Shown here: piece after piece, positions 34,158-46,181 of the stretch
Layout: every line of letters begins with the position of its first letter
Position numbering within the stretch: position 1 is the first letter of the stretch
NCBI GenBank assembly: GCA_944323255.1
Contig: CALURU010000011.1
Span: 17,387 to 81,386, forward strand
Origin: Candidatus Gastranaerophilales bacterium
GTDB taxonomy: Bacteria > Cyanobacteriota > Vampirovibrionia > Gastranaerophilales > Gastranaerophilaceae
Direction of reading: 5' to 3'
DNA: 64,000 bases
The notes under the pieces: generated by a model
Told to the model about the DNA's origin: nothing
The model's input: only the letters and a program-made list of their open reading frames with translations
Databases searched by the model: none
Position numbers and translations under genes: made by a program

Positions 34158-36862
34158 CAGTCTTTGTCCTCGGCATCAATATCCGGAAGCTGTGAAAGTT
34201 CTGCTGCATAATAGTTGCTGTCATTTCTTCCGCTGTTAGAAATTCTGTTTGCCAAACTGTTCAGTGATATATTCCTCAAGAAACCGGCAAACCCCTCACC
34301 CTTATTAGACATTTTTGTGTAAATCCTAAGAGTTGCATCATTTGTCATCAAATCGTATCTTCCGACAATGAATGAGCTAAGCTGTGAAGCTCTTGATTTT
34401 ATCATCATTTTCTCTATAACATTATCCTTGAGACTTAAATCGCCCTGAATAATATCGAAACTTCCGTCAGGAATGTTAACCAGATCACCAAATGTTGCTG
34501 GTGTTATCATAGCTAATGGGTTTCTAAAGAGTGAAGCGACTTTCAGAATATATTCAACATATCCGACTTTTTCAATTGTACCGTTTTTAATATCAAATTT
34601 AATAATACCGTTAAGTTTTAAAGATTCATCAGAATTAATTTCAATCAAACCTCTTGCTTTGCCGGAAATTTCTCTCGGCAAGCCCAAAACTGCTGCGGCC
34701 ATAACATCAGAGTTAACATCTTTGATTCCCAATCTCAAATAGTATTGTTTTTTAATTAAATCAGCTTTAACTTTAAGTGTGGAAATACCTTCTGCAATAT
34801 CAAATTTGTTGGACTGAAGCTGTAATACGCCGTCCTTATCAAGCGTTAAATTAGCATAAAGGTTTCCAAAATTAACCTCTTTATATTTGCCCTTTTGAAG
34901 ATTTAAGATACATTTTTCAACAATTACAAGCCCCTTTGAAAAAGTTGGAGTTTCGTCATTTTCTGCTGTTTGATCATCCTCTGTATAAGTTTTTTCATCT
35001 GCCACAAGAACTTCTTCCGCAGTCTGTTGAGTTGATTGTGCTGAATTTGCAGAAGCTAAAAGTTTTTCTACATCAATATTATCAACATTAAGATGAACAC
35101 TCTTGACTATAATTGGGAGCTTTAATTCATTTACGATATAACCGTCAAAATGATATTTTGAACGTTTAAACCTTCCGTCTGCAATTGCTCCGAGTTTGTC
35201 ACCTTTTGCACCGATTTTTGCGGATTCAATATAGAGCCTTTGAGCCGGAATACGAACTTTACTAAACTCAATTACACCGTCCATTTTCGGAAATTCTCCG
35301 TGATTGTCAATGCTTAAATCACCGGAAATAGTTCCTTTTCTAAATATTTTCTGACAGGCAAGGAAGTTCAAAAATTCACTTGGAAGCGGACGAGGAATCT
35401 TTAAATTCAAATCAAGAAGCTTCATATTATCAGCCATGTCAATGTCGCCTTTGATTGCAAGAACCGGCGTCATATCCTTTTGAAGCTTGTCAGTTATATA
35501 GTAATCAATTGTGTTAATTTTTAAGATATTTTTAACAACACTTAAATCAACTTTAAAGAGTGTTTTGTATTTTTCAAGCACCATTGACTGCTCGCCAAGC
35601 TTAAACCCTTCGCCTTCGTTAAGCAGGAAGTACCATACGACATCACAAGAACCGTTTTTAGAAGTCAGTGTAAGCTGCGAACCGGCATCACCTACGAGCG
35701 AGATTGGTGCTCCGAGCAATTTTGATACATAATTTTTAAAGAAGTCATCATTAACAAAAATGTTAGAAACGATTGTCGTATCGCAGGTTTTCCAGTAATC
35801 TTTAACATCACCGGACATTGTAAAATTATTTATTTCTTTATTGTTATAATACCCTTTAAAATCTTTGAGAGTAATTGTAGTATTTCCGATATCAATAAGC
35901 CCCTGCGTAACTTTTACAGGAAGATTTTCAAGATACAAAACTTTGAAATCCGTTTCATTTACATCAACATTCCCCCTGATACTGTCCTTGGTAAGATGCA
36001 GGTTAAAATCCACACTTCCGTTAACTTCACCAATAGGCGCAAAAAGTTCTTTTCCGTTTGGAATAATTATATTGGATGTAAGGATATTAAAGATATCTCT
36101 TGCTTTAAAGTTGGTTGAAGAGATATTCATTTCCGCTCCGGTTTTTCTGGAAGCAAAAGCGTCAATTATTATTTTTGATTTATCAATAATAATCGGGAAA
36201 CTATCAACGTGGAGCTCCCCATTCCCCATATAGATTCGGTTCTGGTCGTCTGCTGCGACAATAATTTTATCGCTGCCTTTTTGCATTTCAAATACAAAAT
36301 CAAAATGCAGATATTTTTTAGCCTTGGTTCTGTCAAGCAGCATACGCTCTGCATCAAATTTTATACCGATATCCGGGGTATTGTAAGTTACAAGACATTT
36401 TTTTACTCCGAGAACTGCAGAAAAAATATCTAAATTAAATTCAGATGGTTTCTGCTCTTTTTTCTGTTCGGTTTTAGGAAGTAAAGCCAGCAAGTTTGCA
36501 GTATCTACATAGATATTATCCGCAAGAACTTTTTTTACTATAAGGCGTTTTTTAAAAATATCACTGAAAGAAAATTCTGTATCCAAATTCGTTAAATTCA
36601 AAAGTTCCTGACTATCTTTAACAATTGCAAATTTATCAATAGAAAAGGCAATATCAGGATTTAAGCCTGTTTTTAATTCAGGTTTATTAATAACAACTTC
36701 TGCACCAAGAATTTTCTTCGCTTCTTTGGTAATTTTATCATTAACCCATTTGCTTGAAACAGCTGCAGGCAAAAGCCATAAATAAGAGGCTGCTGCAGCA
36801 CCTGCAAGGATTACTGCAGAACAAACCGCTGCGGTTAATATTTTCTTCGCTTTACTCTTCAT
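34082..36862 (-). CDS. AsmA-family envelope protein (926 residues)
   Basis: A large single-anchor protein: a membrane helix near the N-terminus (about 12-30, ILTAAVCSAVILAGAAAA) followed by about 890 residues of repetitive beta-strand pattern in the periplasm. The C-terminal AsmA-like region is visible in KARGLIEINSDESLKLNG, FDIKNGTIEKVGYVEYILKV and DGSFDIIQGDLSLKDNVI. Relatives (AsmA, YhdP, TamB) form grooves that carry lipids between inner and outer membrane. An EETP/QTAE-rich low-complexity linker lies near 640-670. The ATG at 36862 is preferred to a TTG at 36868; TATAAT ends only seven bases before it, so the mRNA may be leaderless. Confidence 0.87.
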   Translation of the reverse strand: MKSKAKKILTAAVCSAVILAGAAAASYLWLLPAAVSSKWVNDKITKEAKKILGAEVVINKPELKTGLNPDIAFSIDKFAIVKDSQELLNLTNLDTEFSFSDIFKKRLIVKKVLADNIYVDTANLLALLPKTEQKKEQKPSEFNLDIFSAVLGVKKCLVTYNTPDIGIKFDAERMLLDRTKAKKYLHFDFVFEMQKGSDKIIVAADDQNRIYMGNGELHVDSFPIIIDKSKIIIDAFASRKTGAEMNISSTNFKARDIFNILTSNIIIPNGKELFAPIGEVNGSVDFNLHLTKDSIRGNVDVNETDFKVLYLENLPVKVTQGLIDIGNTTITLKDFKGYYNNKEINNFTMSGDVKDYWKTCDTTIVSNIFVNDDFFKNYVSKLLGAPISLVGDAGSQLTLTSKNGSCDVVWYFLLNEGEGFKLGEQSMVLEKYKTLFKVDLSVVKNILKINTIDYYITDKLQKDMTPVLAIKGDIDMADNMKLLDLNLKIPRPLPSEFLNFLACQKIFRKGTISGDLSIDNHGEFPKMDGVIEFSKVRIPAQRLYIESAKIGAKGDKLGAIADGRFKRSKYHFDGYIVNELKLPIIVKSVHLNVDNIDVEKLLASANSAQSTQQTAEEVLVADEKTYTEDDQTAENDETPTFSKGLVIVEKCILNLQKGKYKEVNFGNLYANLTLDKDGVLQLQSNKFDIAEGISTLKVKADLIKKQYYLRLGIKDVNSDVMAAAVLGLPREISGKARGLIEINSDESLKLNGIIKFDIKNGTIEKVGYVEYILKVASLFRNPLAMITPATFGDLVNIPDGSFDIIQGDLSLKDNVIEKMMIKSRASQLSSFIVGRYDLMTNDATLRIYTKMSNKGEGFAGFLRNISLNSLANRISNSGRNDSNYYAAELSQLPDIDAEDKDCQVFLTTVDGDVINFNFLSSLKRIK

Positions 36863-36957
36863 ACTCAAGATTATAGCACAAAGATTCTTTTTAAAGTTAA
36901 TAGGTAGAAGTTTTTATATTGTTCTATGACAAAATCTATCATTCAGAGTCTAAAAAC

Positions 36958-38592
36958 TTATACAGGCAGTCTTGAAGAACTCAAATTTTGTTCGGAATCT
37001 TTTAAGATTTCTTGATATAAACTAATTCCGCCACATAAAGAATAAACATTATTAAAGCCTTGTTGTAAAAGTATTCTGGATGCTACATAACTGGTATATC
37101 CTGTGTTACAAAACAAAATAACTTTTTGATCTTTCGGAAATTCATTTAATCTGTTCCTTATCTGATTAACAGGAATATTTATAGCACCTTTGATTGTATT
37201 TGTTTTATATGCTGTTTCGGGACGAACATCAATCAACAAATCATTTTCAACATCTTCCGGATATGCAGGTTTTATCAATCCTCTCAAAATATTATCCGCA
37301 TTCATACCAAGAATATTGACAGCATCTTTTGCGGAAGAATACGGCGGAGCATAGCATAGCTCACAGTCTAGCAGATCTTGAACAATACCGTTACTACGCA
37401 TTATAGAAGATATAACATCAATTCTCTTTTCTACACCGTCCTTTCCAGCAGCCTGTGCTCCCAGAATTTTGCCTTCCGGTGAGAAAAGCAGCTTATAATA
37501 AACAGTCTGTGCATTCGGATAATATCCTGCATGATTTTTAGAAAAAATAAAAGTTTTTCTGTATTCTATTTTGTTTGCCTTTAATTGTTTTTCATTATTT
37601 CCAACACTTGCCAGTGTATAATTAAAAACTTTTATTACAGAAGCACCTTGCGTATTTTTATAAACAGACTTTATACCGCATATATTATCAGCAATAATTC
37701 GCCCCTGCCTATTTGCCGGACCGGCTAAAGGTATTATGGTATTTTTTCCGCTAACAAAGTCTTTTATTTCAACGCTATCACCGCCTGCATATATATCAGG
37801 GTTAAAGGTCTGCAAGTTTTGATTAACAATAATCCCCATGCCCGTTTCCAGTCCTGCTTTTCGGGCAAGTTCAATTTCCGGTCTTACTCCAATTGACATT
37901 ATGACAATATCGCAGTCAACTGTTCTTCCTGAATTTAAAATAATTTTGCCATTATCAAATTCTTTTACTCCGTCACTTAGAATTAAATTTACACCGCATT
38001 TTCGCATCTCATTTTGTGCAAAAGCAGTTGTTTCTGTATCAAAAGACGGCAAAATTTGAGCTTGTGCTTCTATAAGCGTAGTACTCAAGCCAAGCTTTAA
38101 TAAATTCTCCGCCATTTCTATACCTATAAATCCACCGCCGATTATTACAGCTTTTTTTACATGATTTTGCAGAATATAAGATTTTATATTATCTGCATCT
38201 AAAAGAGTTCTTAAAGTAAAAATTTTAACCTTATCTATACCGTAAATATCAGGAACAATCGGTTTTGCACCGGTTGCCAGTACAAGCTTGTCATAAGAAA
38301 TTTTATCGCCATTATAAAGCTCCACATATTTTTTTGAAGGATTAACGGAAATAACCTCTGAATTTAATCGAACATCTATATTAAACCAGTTTTTAAACTT
38401 TTCCGGAGACGAAACAATCATATCTTTACGATCACTTATGACATTTGAAGTGTAATAAGGAAGTCCGCAATTCGCAATAGAAATTTCGCTAGTCCTTTCC
38501 AATATAATAATTTCAGCAGCTTCATCCAGCCTTCTTAATCTAGCAGCAGCACTTGCTCCACATGCACCCCCGCCTATTATAACAACTTTCAT
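36958..38592 (-). CDS. CoA-disulfide reductase fused to rhodanese
   Basis: A 544-residue flavoprotein. The pyridine-nucleotide-disulfide oxidoreductase part has the FAD-binding VVIIGGGACGASAAARLRR, the single redox cysteine C42 (IANCGLPYY) of CoA-disulfide reductases, the NAD-binding VIIGGGFIGIEMAE and YAGGDSVE. From about 445 it continues as a rhodanese domain with catalytic C495 (LFCNTGYTSY). Such fusions reduce CoA disulfide or CoA-persulfide/polysulfide in anaerobes. The last 17 residues share [10 protein letters not shown] with GyrB, the gene just upstream (18 bp gap). Confidence 0.92.
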   Translation of the reverse strand: MKVVIIGGGACGASAAARLRRLDEAAEIIILERTSEISIANCGLPYYTSNVISDRKDMIVSSPEKFKNWFNIDVRLNSEVISVNPSKKYVELYNGDKISYDKLVLATGAKPIVPDIYGIDKVKIFTLRTLLDADNIKSYILQNHVKKAVIIGGGFIGIEMAENLLKLGLSTTLIEAQAQILPSFDTETTAFAQNEMRKCGVNLILSDGVKEFDNGKIILNSGRTVDCDIVIMSIGVRPEIELARKAGLETGMGIIVNQNLQTFNPDIYAGGDSVEIKDFVSGKNTIIPLAGPANRQGRIIADNICGIKSVYKNTQGASVIKVFNYTLASVGNNEKQLKANKIEYRKTFIFSKNHAGYYPNAQTVYYKLLFSPEGKILGAQAAGKDGVEKRIDVISSIMRSNGIVQDLLDCELCYAPPYSSAKDAVNILGMNADNILRGLIKPAYPEDVENDLLIDVRPETAYKTNTIKGAINIPVNQIRNRLNEFPKDQKVILFCNTGYTSYVASRILLQQGFNNVYSLCGGISLYQEILKDSEQNLSSSRLPV

Positions 38593-38610
38593 GAATAAAT
38601 ATACCCGTGT

Positions 38611-41046
<2,436 letters not shown>

Positions 41047-41189
41047 TTATCCCCCTCAATATAATAAAAGTCTATTCTATACAAGCATTATAGCATAAAA
41101 ATAAATTTAAGTAGAAATATTTCAACTTATAATATTTATCACAGTTATTTAAAGCAACATATCAGACTAATAACTACGCTCGCATAATT

Positions 41190-42536
41190 TTACTTCCCTA
41201 TGCAGAAATGTTCAAAAATATTGTTTAAAATATCGTCTGTAATCAATTCTCCCGTGAGTTCGTCCAACGCAAGAATTGCAGATTTCACATCAATTGAGAT
41301 TAAATCTTGTAATTCATTAAGCTGCGCTGCTAAAAGCGCCTGCTCCATTGCTGCACGTGCTTTTTTTAAACACTCCTGCTGACGAGTATTTGTTACAAAA
41401 TCAAGATTCTCTGGATTAATGTCGCAAACTTTTTCTTTTAAAAGTTCTTTTAACTCTTCAACTCCTTCGCCTTTGAGCGCTGAAATATAAAGGACATCCC
41501 CGTTTCGTTCCGGAATTAAATCAGCTTTGTTTGCAATAATAATATGCTTTTTGTCCTCAAGAAGCTTTAAAACTTCCCTATCATCATTATCCAAGCCTTT
41601 TGATGCATCATAAATAAACAAAACAAGATCCGCCTCATCAAGCGACTGTTTTGAATATTCAATCCCGATTTGTTCAACTCTTGAAACTTCTTCATCCTCT
41701 CTTATTCCCGCCGTATCAACAAGTGTAATAGGAATACCCAGATCCAGAGTCTCTCTTAGGACATCTCTTGTTGTTCCTGCAATATCGGTTACAATGGCTC
41801 TGTCAAGACTCAAAAGCGCATTGAATAATGAGGATTTTCCTACATTTGGTTTCCCGATTATTGCAACAGATGCGCCTTGTCTGAAAATATTTGAAGTATT
41901 TGCCCCTTTCAAAACCTTATCAATTTGAGAAATTATATTTTCAAAACACTTTCTTAAATAATCGTATTCAGGTTCTTTCACATCCTCCGGAAAATCAATT
42001 CCGGCAGTAATTTTAGACAAAACTTCAAAAATATCATTTCTGATATCATTGATTTTTTCTTTCAGAACACCTGATAAATTTTTCATGGAAACTTTTGCAA
42101 AATCTGAAGTTTTGGAGTGAATTATATCCGCAACGGACTCCGCCTGAGAAAGATCCATTCGCTTATTCAAAAATGCACGCTTGGTAAATTCACCTTTTTC
42201 AGCAAGCCTTGCTCCGTTTTTTAATACAAGGTTCAAGATATTTTTAACAACCTGCACCCCGCCGTGACACTGAATTTCTACAACATCTTCTCCTGTGTAG
42301 CTATTCGGTGCAAAAAACGGAAGTACTACAACTTCATCGATTTTAACCGGCGCATCTACAGTTTTATCCACAATCCAACCGTGTTTAAATCTTCCTTTTT
42401 CAAACTCCGGATTTGTAAAAATTCGGTTCATAATTTCAAACGCTTTTTCGCCGGAAATTCTTATTATCCCTACTCCGCCTGCTCCCATCGGAGTTGCAGG
42501 CGCTGCTATCGTATCAAATTCATCTAAAATATTCAT
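41190..42536 (-). CDS. mnmE: tRNA modification GTPase MnmE
   Basis: A 448-residue protein that, with MnmG, places carboxymethylaminomethyl groups on U34 of certain tRNAs. N-terminal folate-binding domain (AAPATPMGAGGVGIIRISG), helical domain, and a G domain with P-loop IGKPNVGKSSLFN, DIAGTTRD, DTAGIRE and NKADLI; the C-terminus is the invariant FCIGK. The ATG at 42536 fits the family N-terminus; no Shine-Dalgarno is seen and TACAAT lies six bases upstream. It diverges from murF, with only 42 bp between start codons. Confidence 0.96.
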   Translation of the reverse strand: MNILDEFDTIAAPATPMGAGGVGIIRISGEKAFEIMNRIFTNPEFEKGRFKHGWIVDKTVDAPVKIDEVVVLPFFAPNSYTGEDVVEIQCHGGVQVVKNILNLVLKNGARLAEKGEFTKRAFLNKRMDLSQAESVADIIHSKTSDFAKVSMKNLSGVLKEKINDIRNDIFEVLSKITAGIDFPEDVKEPEYDYLRKCFENIISQIDKVLKGANTSNIFRQGASVAIIGKPNVGKSSLFNALLSLDRAIVTDIAGTTRDVLRETLDLGIPITLVDTAGIREDEEVSRVEQIGIEYSKQSLDEADLVLFIYDASKGLDNDDREVLKLLEDKKHIIIANKADLIPERNGDVLYISALKGEGVEELKELLKEKVCDINPENLDFVTNTRQQECLKKARAAMEQALLAAQLNELQDLISIDVKSAILALDELTGELITDDILNNIFEHFCIGK

Positions 42537-42543
42537 AAGTTTA

Positions 42544-42578
42544 TTGTAACCCAAAAACATTCGGCATATAATAATCTT
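42544..42578 (+). promoter_or_regulatory. murF promoter, leaderless and overlapping the mnmE promoter
   Basis: TTGTAA (42544-42549), a 17-base spacer and TATAAT (42567-42572) precede the murF ATG (42579) by six bases, so transcription should start at the A of the ATG. On the other strand TACAAT (42548-42543) precedes the mnmE ATG by six bases. The two promoters occupy the same 42 bp and neither gene has a Shine-Dalgarno sequence. Confidence 0.6.
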
Positions 42579-43910
42579 ATGAAAATAAGCGAATTAATAA
42601 AAGCTGCAAATGCAAAAGTTTTAAAAGAGCCGGAAGAAGATTTGGAAGTGAAAATTTCGACTGACACAAGAACGATTCAAAAAGGCGACTTCTACCTCCC
42701 TCTCAAAGGTGCAAGTTTTGACGGTGAAAAGTTTATAAAGCAGGCACTGGATAAGGGTGCAGCCGGTGCTTTCTGTACAGCCAGCCCCTTCGCCCTCAGA
42801 GAAATGGATGGAAAGAGGGCTCAAGCACTGCTACAAGTCGATGATACGCTAAAAACCTATCTTAAACTTGCAAATTACAGAAGAAACAAACAGAATTTTA
42901 CAGTCGTTGCTATAACCGGAAGTTCAGGAAAGACAACAACAAAAGAACTGGTTGCAGCGGTTTTATCAGAAAAATTTAAGACTTTTAAAACCCCGCTTAA
43001 TCATAACAATGAAATCGGACTTTGCCAAACTATATTTGAAGCTCCTGATGATACACAGGTTCTTGTACTTGAAATGGGAATGCGAGGACTTGGAGAAATT
43101 GAAATCTTATCTAAGTGTGCAGAACCTGATATTACAATTATTTCCAATGTCGGCACAGCTCATATCGGACGTCTCGGCTCAAGAGAAAATATTGCGAAAG
43201 CAAAATGCGAAATCGTTAAATACCAGAGGGGGAATGTTTTTATTGCGCACGATGATGAATTAATCAGAAAAACTGTAGAATTCTATGGAGAAAAGATTTT
43301 TTATTCATTAAAAGAGGTGAAGATTTTAGAAAAAAATGAACATCATTCAAAATTTGAGTACGGGAACAATGTTTATGAACTCAATGCCGGCGGAGATTAC
43401 AATATTGAAAACGCACTTGCGGCGATAAATACCGGCTTAAAGCTTAATATGACGGTAAGCGAAATTCAGGCAGGTTTGAAAAAATACGCTCCAATTGAAA
43501 AACGCTGGGAAGCAGTCAAAGCTGGCGGATTTGAAATAATTAACGACAGCTATAATGCCAATCCTGAATCCATGCGGGCTTTTGTGGATACGATTTTTGA
43601 ATTGTATACAAAACCTGTTCTTGTTCTAGGGGATATGGGTGAGCTTGGTGAAGATGAAATCCGTTATCATAAAGAACTTGGAGCTTATATCAACCTGCAT
43701 AAAAACCTAAAACCCGAGGTTGTAGTAATTTCTATCGGGAATTTGTCAAAATATATTACAGATGAAATCAAAAACTGTAATTCCAAACACTTTGATACAA
43801 TTGAAGCGGCAGTTGATTATATAAAAGAACAAATACCGCAGGATTCAAAAATATTTCTGAAGGCTTCACGAAGCATGAAATTTGAGAGAATAATTGAGGA
43901 CTTAAATTAA
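42579..43910 (+). CDS. murF: UDP-MurNAc-tripeptide:D-Ala-D-Ala ligase MurF
   Basis: A 443-residue Mur ligase completing the cytoplasmic peptidoglycan precursor by adding D-alanyl-D-alanine. N-terminal substrate domain (STDTRTIQKGDFYLPLKG), ATP site AITGSSGKTTTKEL, LEMGMRGLGEIE and NVGTAHIGRLGS, then NDSYNANPESMRAFVDT and VLGDMGELGE, all MurF-typical. Its stop codon shares one base with the start of the PHP gene (TAATG), so they are coupled. Confidence 0.95.
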   Translation: MKISELIKAANAKVLKEPEEDLEVKISTDTRTIQKGDFYLPLKGASFDGEKFIKQALDKGAAGAFCTASPFALREMDGKRAQALLQVDDTLKTYLKLANYRRNKQNFTVVAITGSSGKTTTKELVAAVLSEKFKTFKTPLNHNNEIGLCQTIFEAPDDTQVLVLEMGMRGLGEIEILSKCAEPDITIISNVGTAHIGRLGSRENIAKAKCEIVKYQRGNVFIAHDDELIRKTVEFYGEKIFYSLKEVKILEKNEHHSKFEYGNNVYELNAGGDYNIENALAAINTGLKLNMTVSEIQAGLKKYAPIEKRWEAVKAGGFEIINDSYNANPESMRAFVDTIFELYTKPVLVLGDMGELGEDEIRYHKELGAYINLHKNLKPEVVVISIGNLSKYITDEIKNCNSKHFDTIEAAVDYIKEQIPQDSKIFLKASRSMKFERIIEDLN

Positions 43911-44755
43911 TGTCAGATAAGTTTCTCAGAGCAGATTTACATATACACTCAAATTATTCTGATGGAAGCAATACGGTTTATGAACTTGCAGAAATTATGA
44001 AAAATGCAGGAATAAGTATTTTCGCACTTACAGATCACGATACGGTTGAAGGGTGCAGGGAACTTTCAGGCAAAACTGATTTTATTTGCGGAGTCGAATT
44101 AACTTCACTTTGCAGAAATATAAAATGTCACATTCTCGGATACAATGTTGATATTTATAATCAAGAATTGAACGATTTAATTGCTAGAGGAAAGATATTA
44201 AGACGGCAGAAACTCGAGACCAGAATCAAATATTTAAAAGAGGTTCATAATATTGAACTGACCTCTGATGAACTGAACTGGCTTTATTCAAGGAAAAGTG
44301 TTGTAAAAACACATCTTGCAAATATACTTGTAAATCGAGGACTCGCTGACAATAATATAGAAGCAATGCAAAACTATCTTGATGCCTGCAAAACCGGCAA
44401 CACAAGATTTGACGGCAAAGAATCCATAGAAACAATTATTAAAGCAGGCGGTATCCCTGTCTGGGCGCACCCGCTTGGCGGCGAAGGAGAAAGGCATCTT
44501 AAACAGGAAGAGTTTCTTCCAAAGCTCAACGAGATGATAAAATTCGGAATTCAGGGCTTAGAATGCTACTATTCCAGGTATAATTTTGAAGAAATAAATT
44601 TTCTCGTAAAATGTGCAGAGAAAAATAATCTTCTAATAAGCGGCGGAAGCGATTATCACGGTTCTAACAAAAACATTCCGCCAGGCAGGTTGAACGTTGA
44701 AGAAAAATTCATTGAACCGGAAAAATTAACAATTATCCAAGCATTGCAACGTTAG
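43910..44755 (+). CDS. PHP-domain phosphoesterase (TrpH/YciV-like)
   Basis: A 281-residue PHP-fold metal-dependent phosphoesterase. Metal-binding motifs: ADLHIHSNYSDGSN at 9-22, ALTDHDTVEG, CGVELTS, VWAHPLGG and GGSDYHGSN. Family members hydrolyse 3',5'-bisphosphorylated nucleotides or degrade short RNA from the 5' end. It is translated directly after murF. Its 3' end overlaps the convergent YhaM-like gene by 23 bp. Confidence 0.9.
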   Translation: MSDKFLRADLHIHSNYSDGSNTVYELAEIMKNAGISIFALTDHDTVEGCRELSGKTDFICGVELTSLCRNIKCHILGYNVDIYNQELNDLIARGKILRRQKLETRIKYLKEVHNIELTSDELNWLYSRKSVVKTHLANILVNRGLADNNIEAMQNYLDACKTGNTRFDGKESIETIIKAGGIPVWAHPLGGEGERHLKQEEFLPKLNEMIKFGIQGLECYYSRYNFEEINFLVKCAEKNNLLISGGSDYHGSNKNIPPGRLNVEEKFIEPEKLTIIQALQR

Positions 44756-45563
44756 TTTTTCCAAACTTTGCAGACAAATCATCAATGTGGTGGATTAAAT
44801 ACACATAAGGCTCAAGATCTTTTTCATTCAAATCAATAATAGCCCCCCAGTCTGTTCTTCCATGGTGTGCAGCAATCATTTTTGCCACCCTTTTGAAACC
44901 TGCTGTCATGCATATAGAAAACCCGTATTGCGAATGAGAAATCCAATCTTTACGGAAATTTTCGTCATAATCAATCAAACCGGATTCTGTATCAACCGTA
45001 TATTCAAAAATCTTTCCAATATCATGCAGCAGACATGCCGCATATACTTCATCTCTGTTTACACGTTGAAAAAATAACCCCATATTTGTATCTGCATACC
45101 TTAAACATTCGTGAGTGTGAACCATTAGCCCGCCGATATAGTTGTGATGCATAAGTTTTGCAGCAGGCATAATAAGAATCTTTTCTCTGTTTTCTAAATA
45201 AATATTTCTAACAAAGTTTTTTAACTTTTCGTCTTTAATTTTTTCAATATACTCAACCAGCGCCGCAAACTCTTGTTCACGTTCCTCTTTATCCAGACCG
45301 GTTTTCGCCTCTTTGATAAGCTCAAGAGCTGATACAAGACAGTTATTATACTTTTCATTAAACGAACCGGAAACTATTCTCAACAGGTTTCCGCATCTGA
45401 ACAATTTTGAATCCATCCTGTTAAGCGCTTCTTCCCAGAGAATACAGTTTAAAAATTCACCATTCTCCGGATCTTTTAATTGGAGTTTTCCCATTTTGCT
45501 TCCGGACTTTGTGTCGCCTATTGAAAAAGTTACAACTTCGTATATTATATCGGTGCTGAACAT
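44733..45563 (-). CDS. YhaM-like 3'-5' exoribonuclease (OB plus HD domain)
   Basis: A 276-residue protein of the YhaM/CBF1 type. An OB-fold nucleic-acid-binding segment (about 8-70, KLQLKDPENGEFLNCILWEE) precedes an HD domain (about 135-265) with MVHTHECLRYAD, the metal pair in LLHDIGKIFEY, SHSQYG and AHHGRTDWG. YhaM trims RNA and single-stranded DNA from the 3' end. A good promoter TATAAT and AGGAGAAG ribosome site precede it. The terminator of the following gene lies just upstream. Confidence 0.88.
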   Translation of the reverse strand: MFSTDIIYEVVTFSIGDTKSGSKMGKLQLKDPENGEFLNCILWEEALNRMDSKLFRCGNLLRIVSGSFNEKYNNCLVSALELIKEAKTGLDKEEREQEFAALVEYIEKIKDEKLKNFVRNIYLENREKILIMPAAKLMHHNYIGGLMVHTHECLRYADTNMGLFFQRVNRDEVYAACLLHDIGKIFEYTVDTESGLIDYDENFRKDWISHSQYGFSICMTAGFKRVAKMIAAHHGRTDWGAIIDLNEKDLEPYVYLIHHIDDLSAKFGKTNVAMLG

Positions 45564-45599
45564 TTATCTTCTCCTGATTGATATTACTTAATTATAGCA

Positions 45600-45686
45600 C
45601 AAAAAAAGAATTGAATAATTGTTCAATTCTTCATTTAGGCTCTTTTGTCGGAAAATACCGACATTGCTAATAGATTTTTTAGCAAT
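45600..45686 (-). terminator. Three consecutive hairpins, last one a Rho-independent terminator
   Basis: After the stop of the 108-residue membrane protein (minus strand) come ATTGCTAA/TTAGCAAT (45686-45663), TGTCGG/CCGACA (45663-45646) and GAATTGAACAATT/ATTCAATTC (45629-45608) followed by seven T residues. The last is a standard terminator. The other two could stabilise the mRNA 3' end. Confidence 0.75.
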
Positions 45687-45706
45687 GCGGCAATTTTTGA
45701 TGAGTA

Positions 45707-46033
45707 TTAATTCTTCTTTTCCTCATCATCATCGTTTTTTCCGGTTGATTCAATAGCATTTCCGAGCATGCCTCCTGCAAGTCCACTAGCTGCTGCGTAA
45801 ATCCCGCAAACAAGTGGAGCTGCAGCGCCGCCGCTTAGAATTGTTATTGCACCAAGACCAAGTAGAGCGCCAATACCAACACCCTTTGCTGTTTCATTTG
45901 CCTTGAAAGAAACGGTATCGGTTTGTGCTGCTGTGTCGTGTGAACGTAATACATTTGCTTTTACATTCTTTTTTTGATTCATTTTTGAGACAGCACGACC
46001 TGACTCATAATTTCGGATAGCAGTAATTCTCAT
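45707..46033 (-). CDS. Small glycine-rich membrane protein with signature motif
   Basis: A 108-residue protein. MRITAIRNYESGRAV and the later TDTVSFKANETAKG (about 38-51) form the shared leader; then two hydrophobic, Gly/Ala-rich helices (about 53-72 and 74-92: GIGALLGLGAITILSGG, LVCGIYAAASGLAGGMLG) with glycine-zipper spacing, and an acidic tail (DDDEEKKN). No cleavable signal peptide. It is a probable inner membrane or pore-like protein. Function unknown. Confidence 0.75.
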   Translation of the reverse strand: MRITAIRNYESGRAVSKMNQKKNVKANVLRSHDTAAQTDTVSFKANETAKGVGIGALLGLGAITILSGGAAAPLVCGIYAAASGLAGGMLGNAIESTGKNDDDEEKKN

Positions 46034-46181
46034 TGTCTTACCCTCTTTTTAACACACCCATGCACATTACTATAAATATAAGAATTTGTCAAGTATATCG
46101 TTAGAAAATTTTACATTATACTGCAAGATCCGACAACAAGAGAATTAAAAATTTTATCTATAAATTTATTATAGAGTTGCT

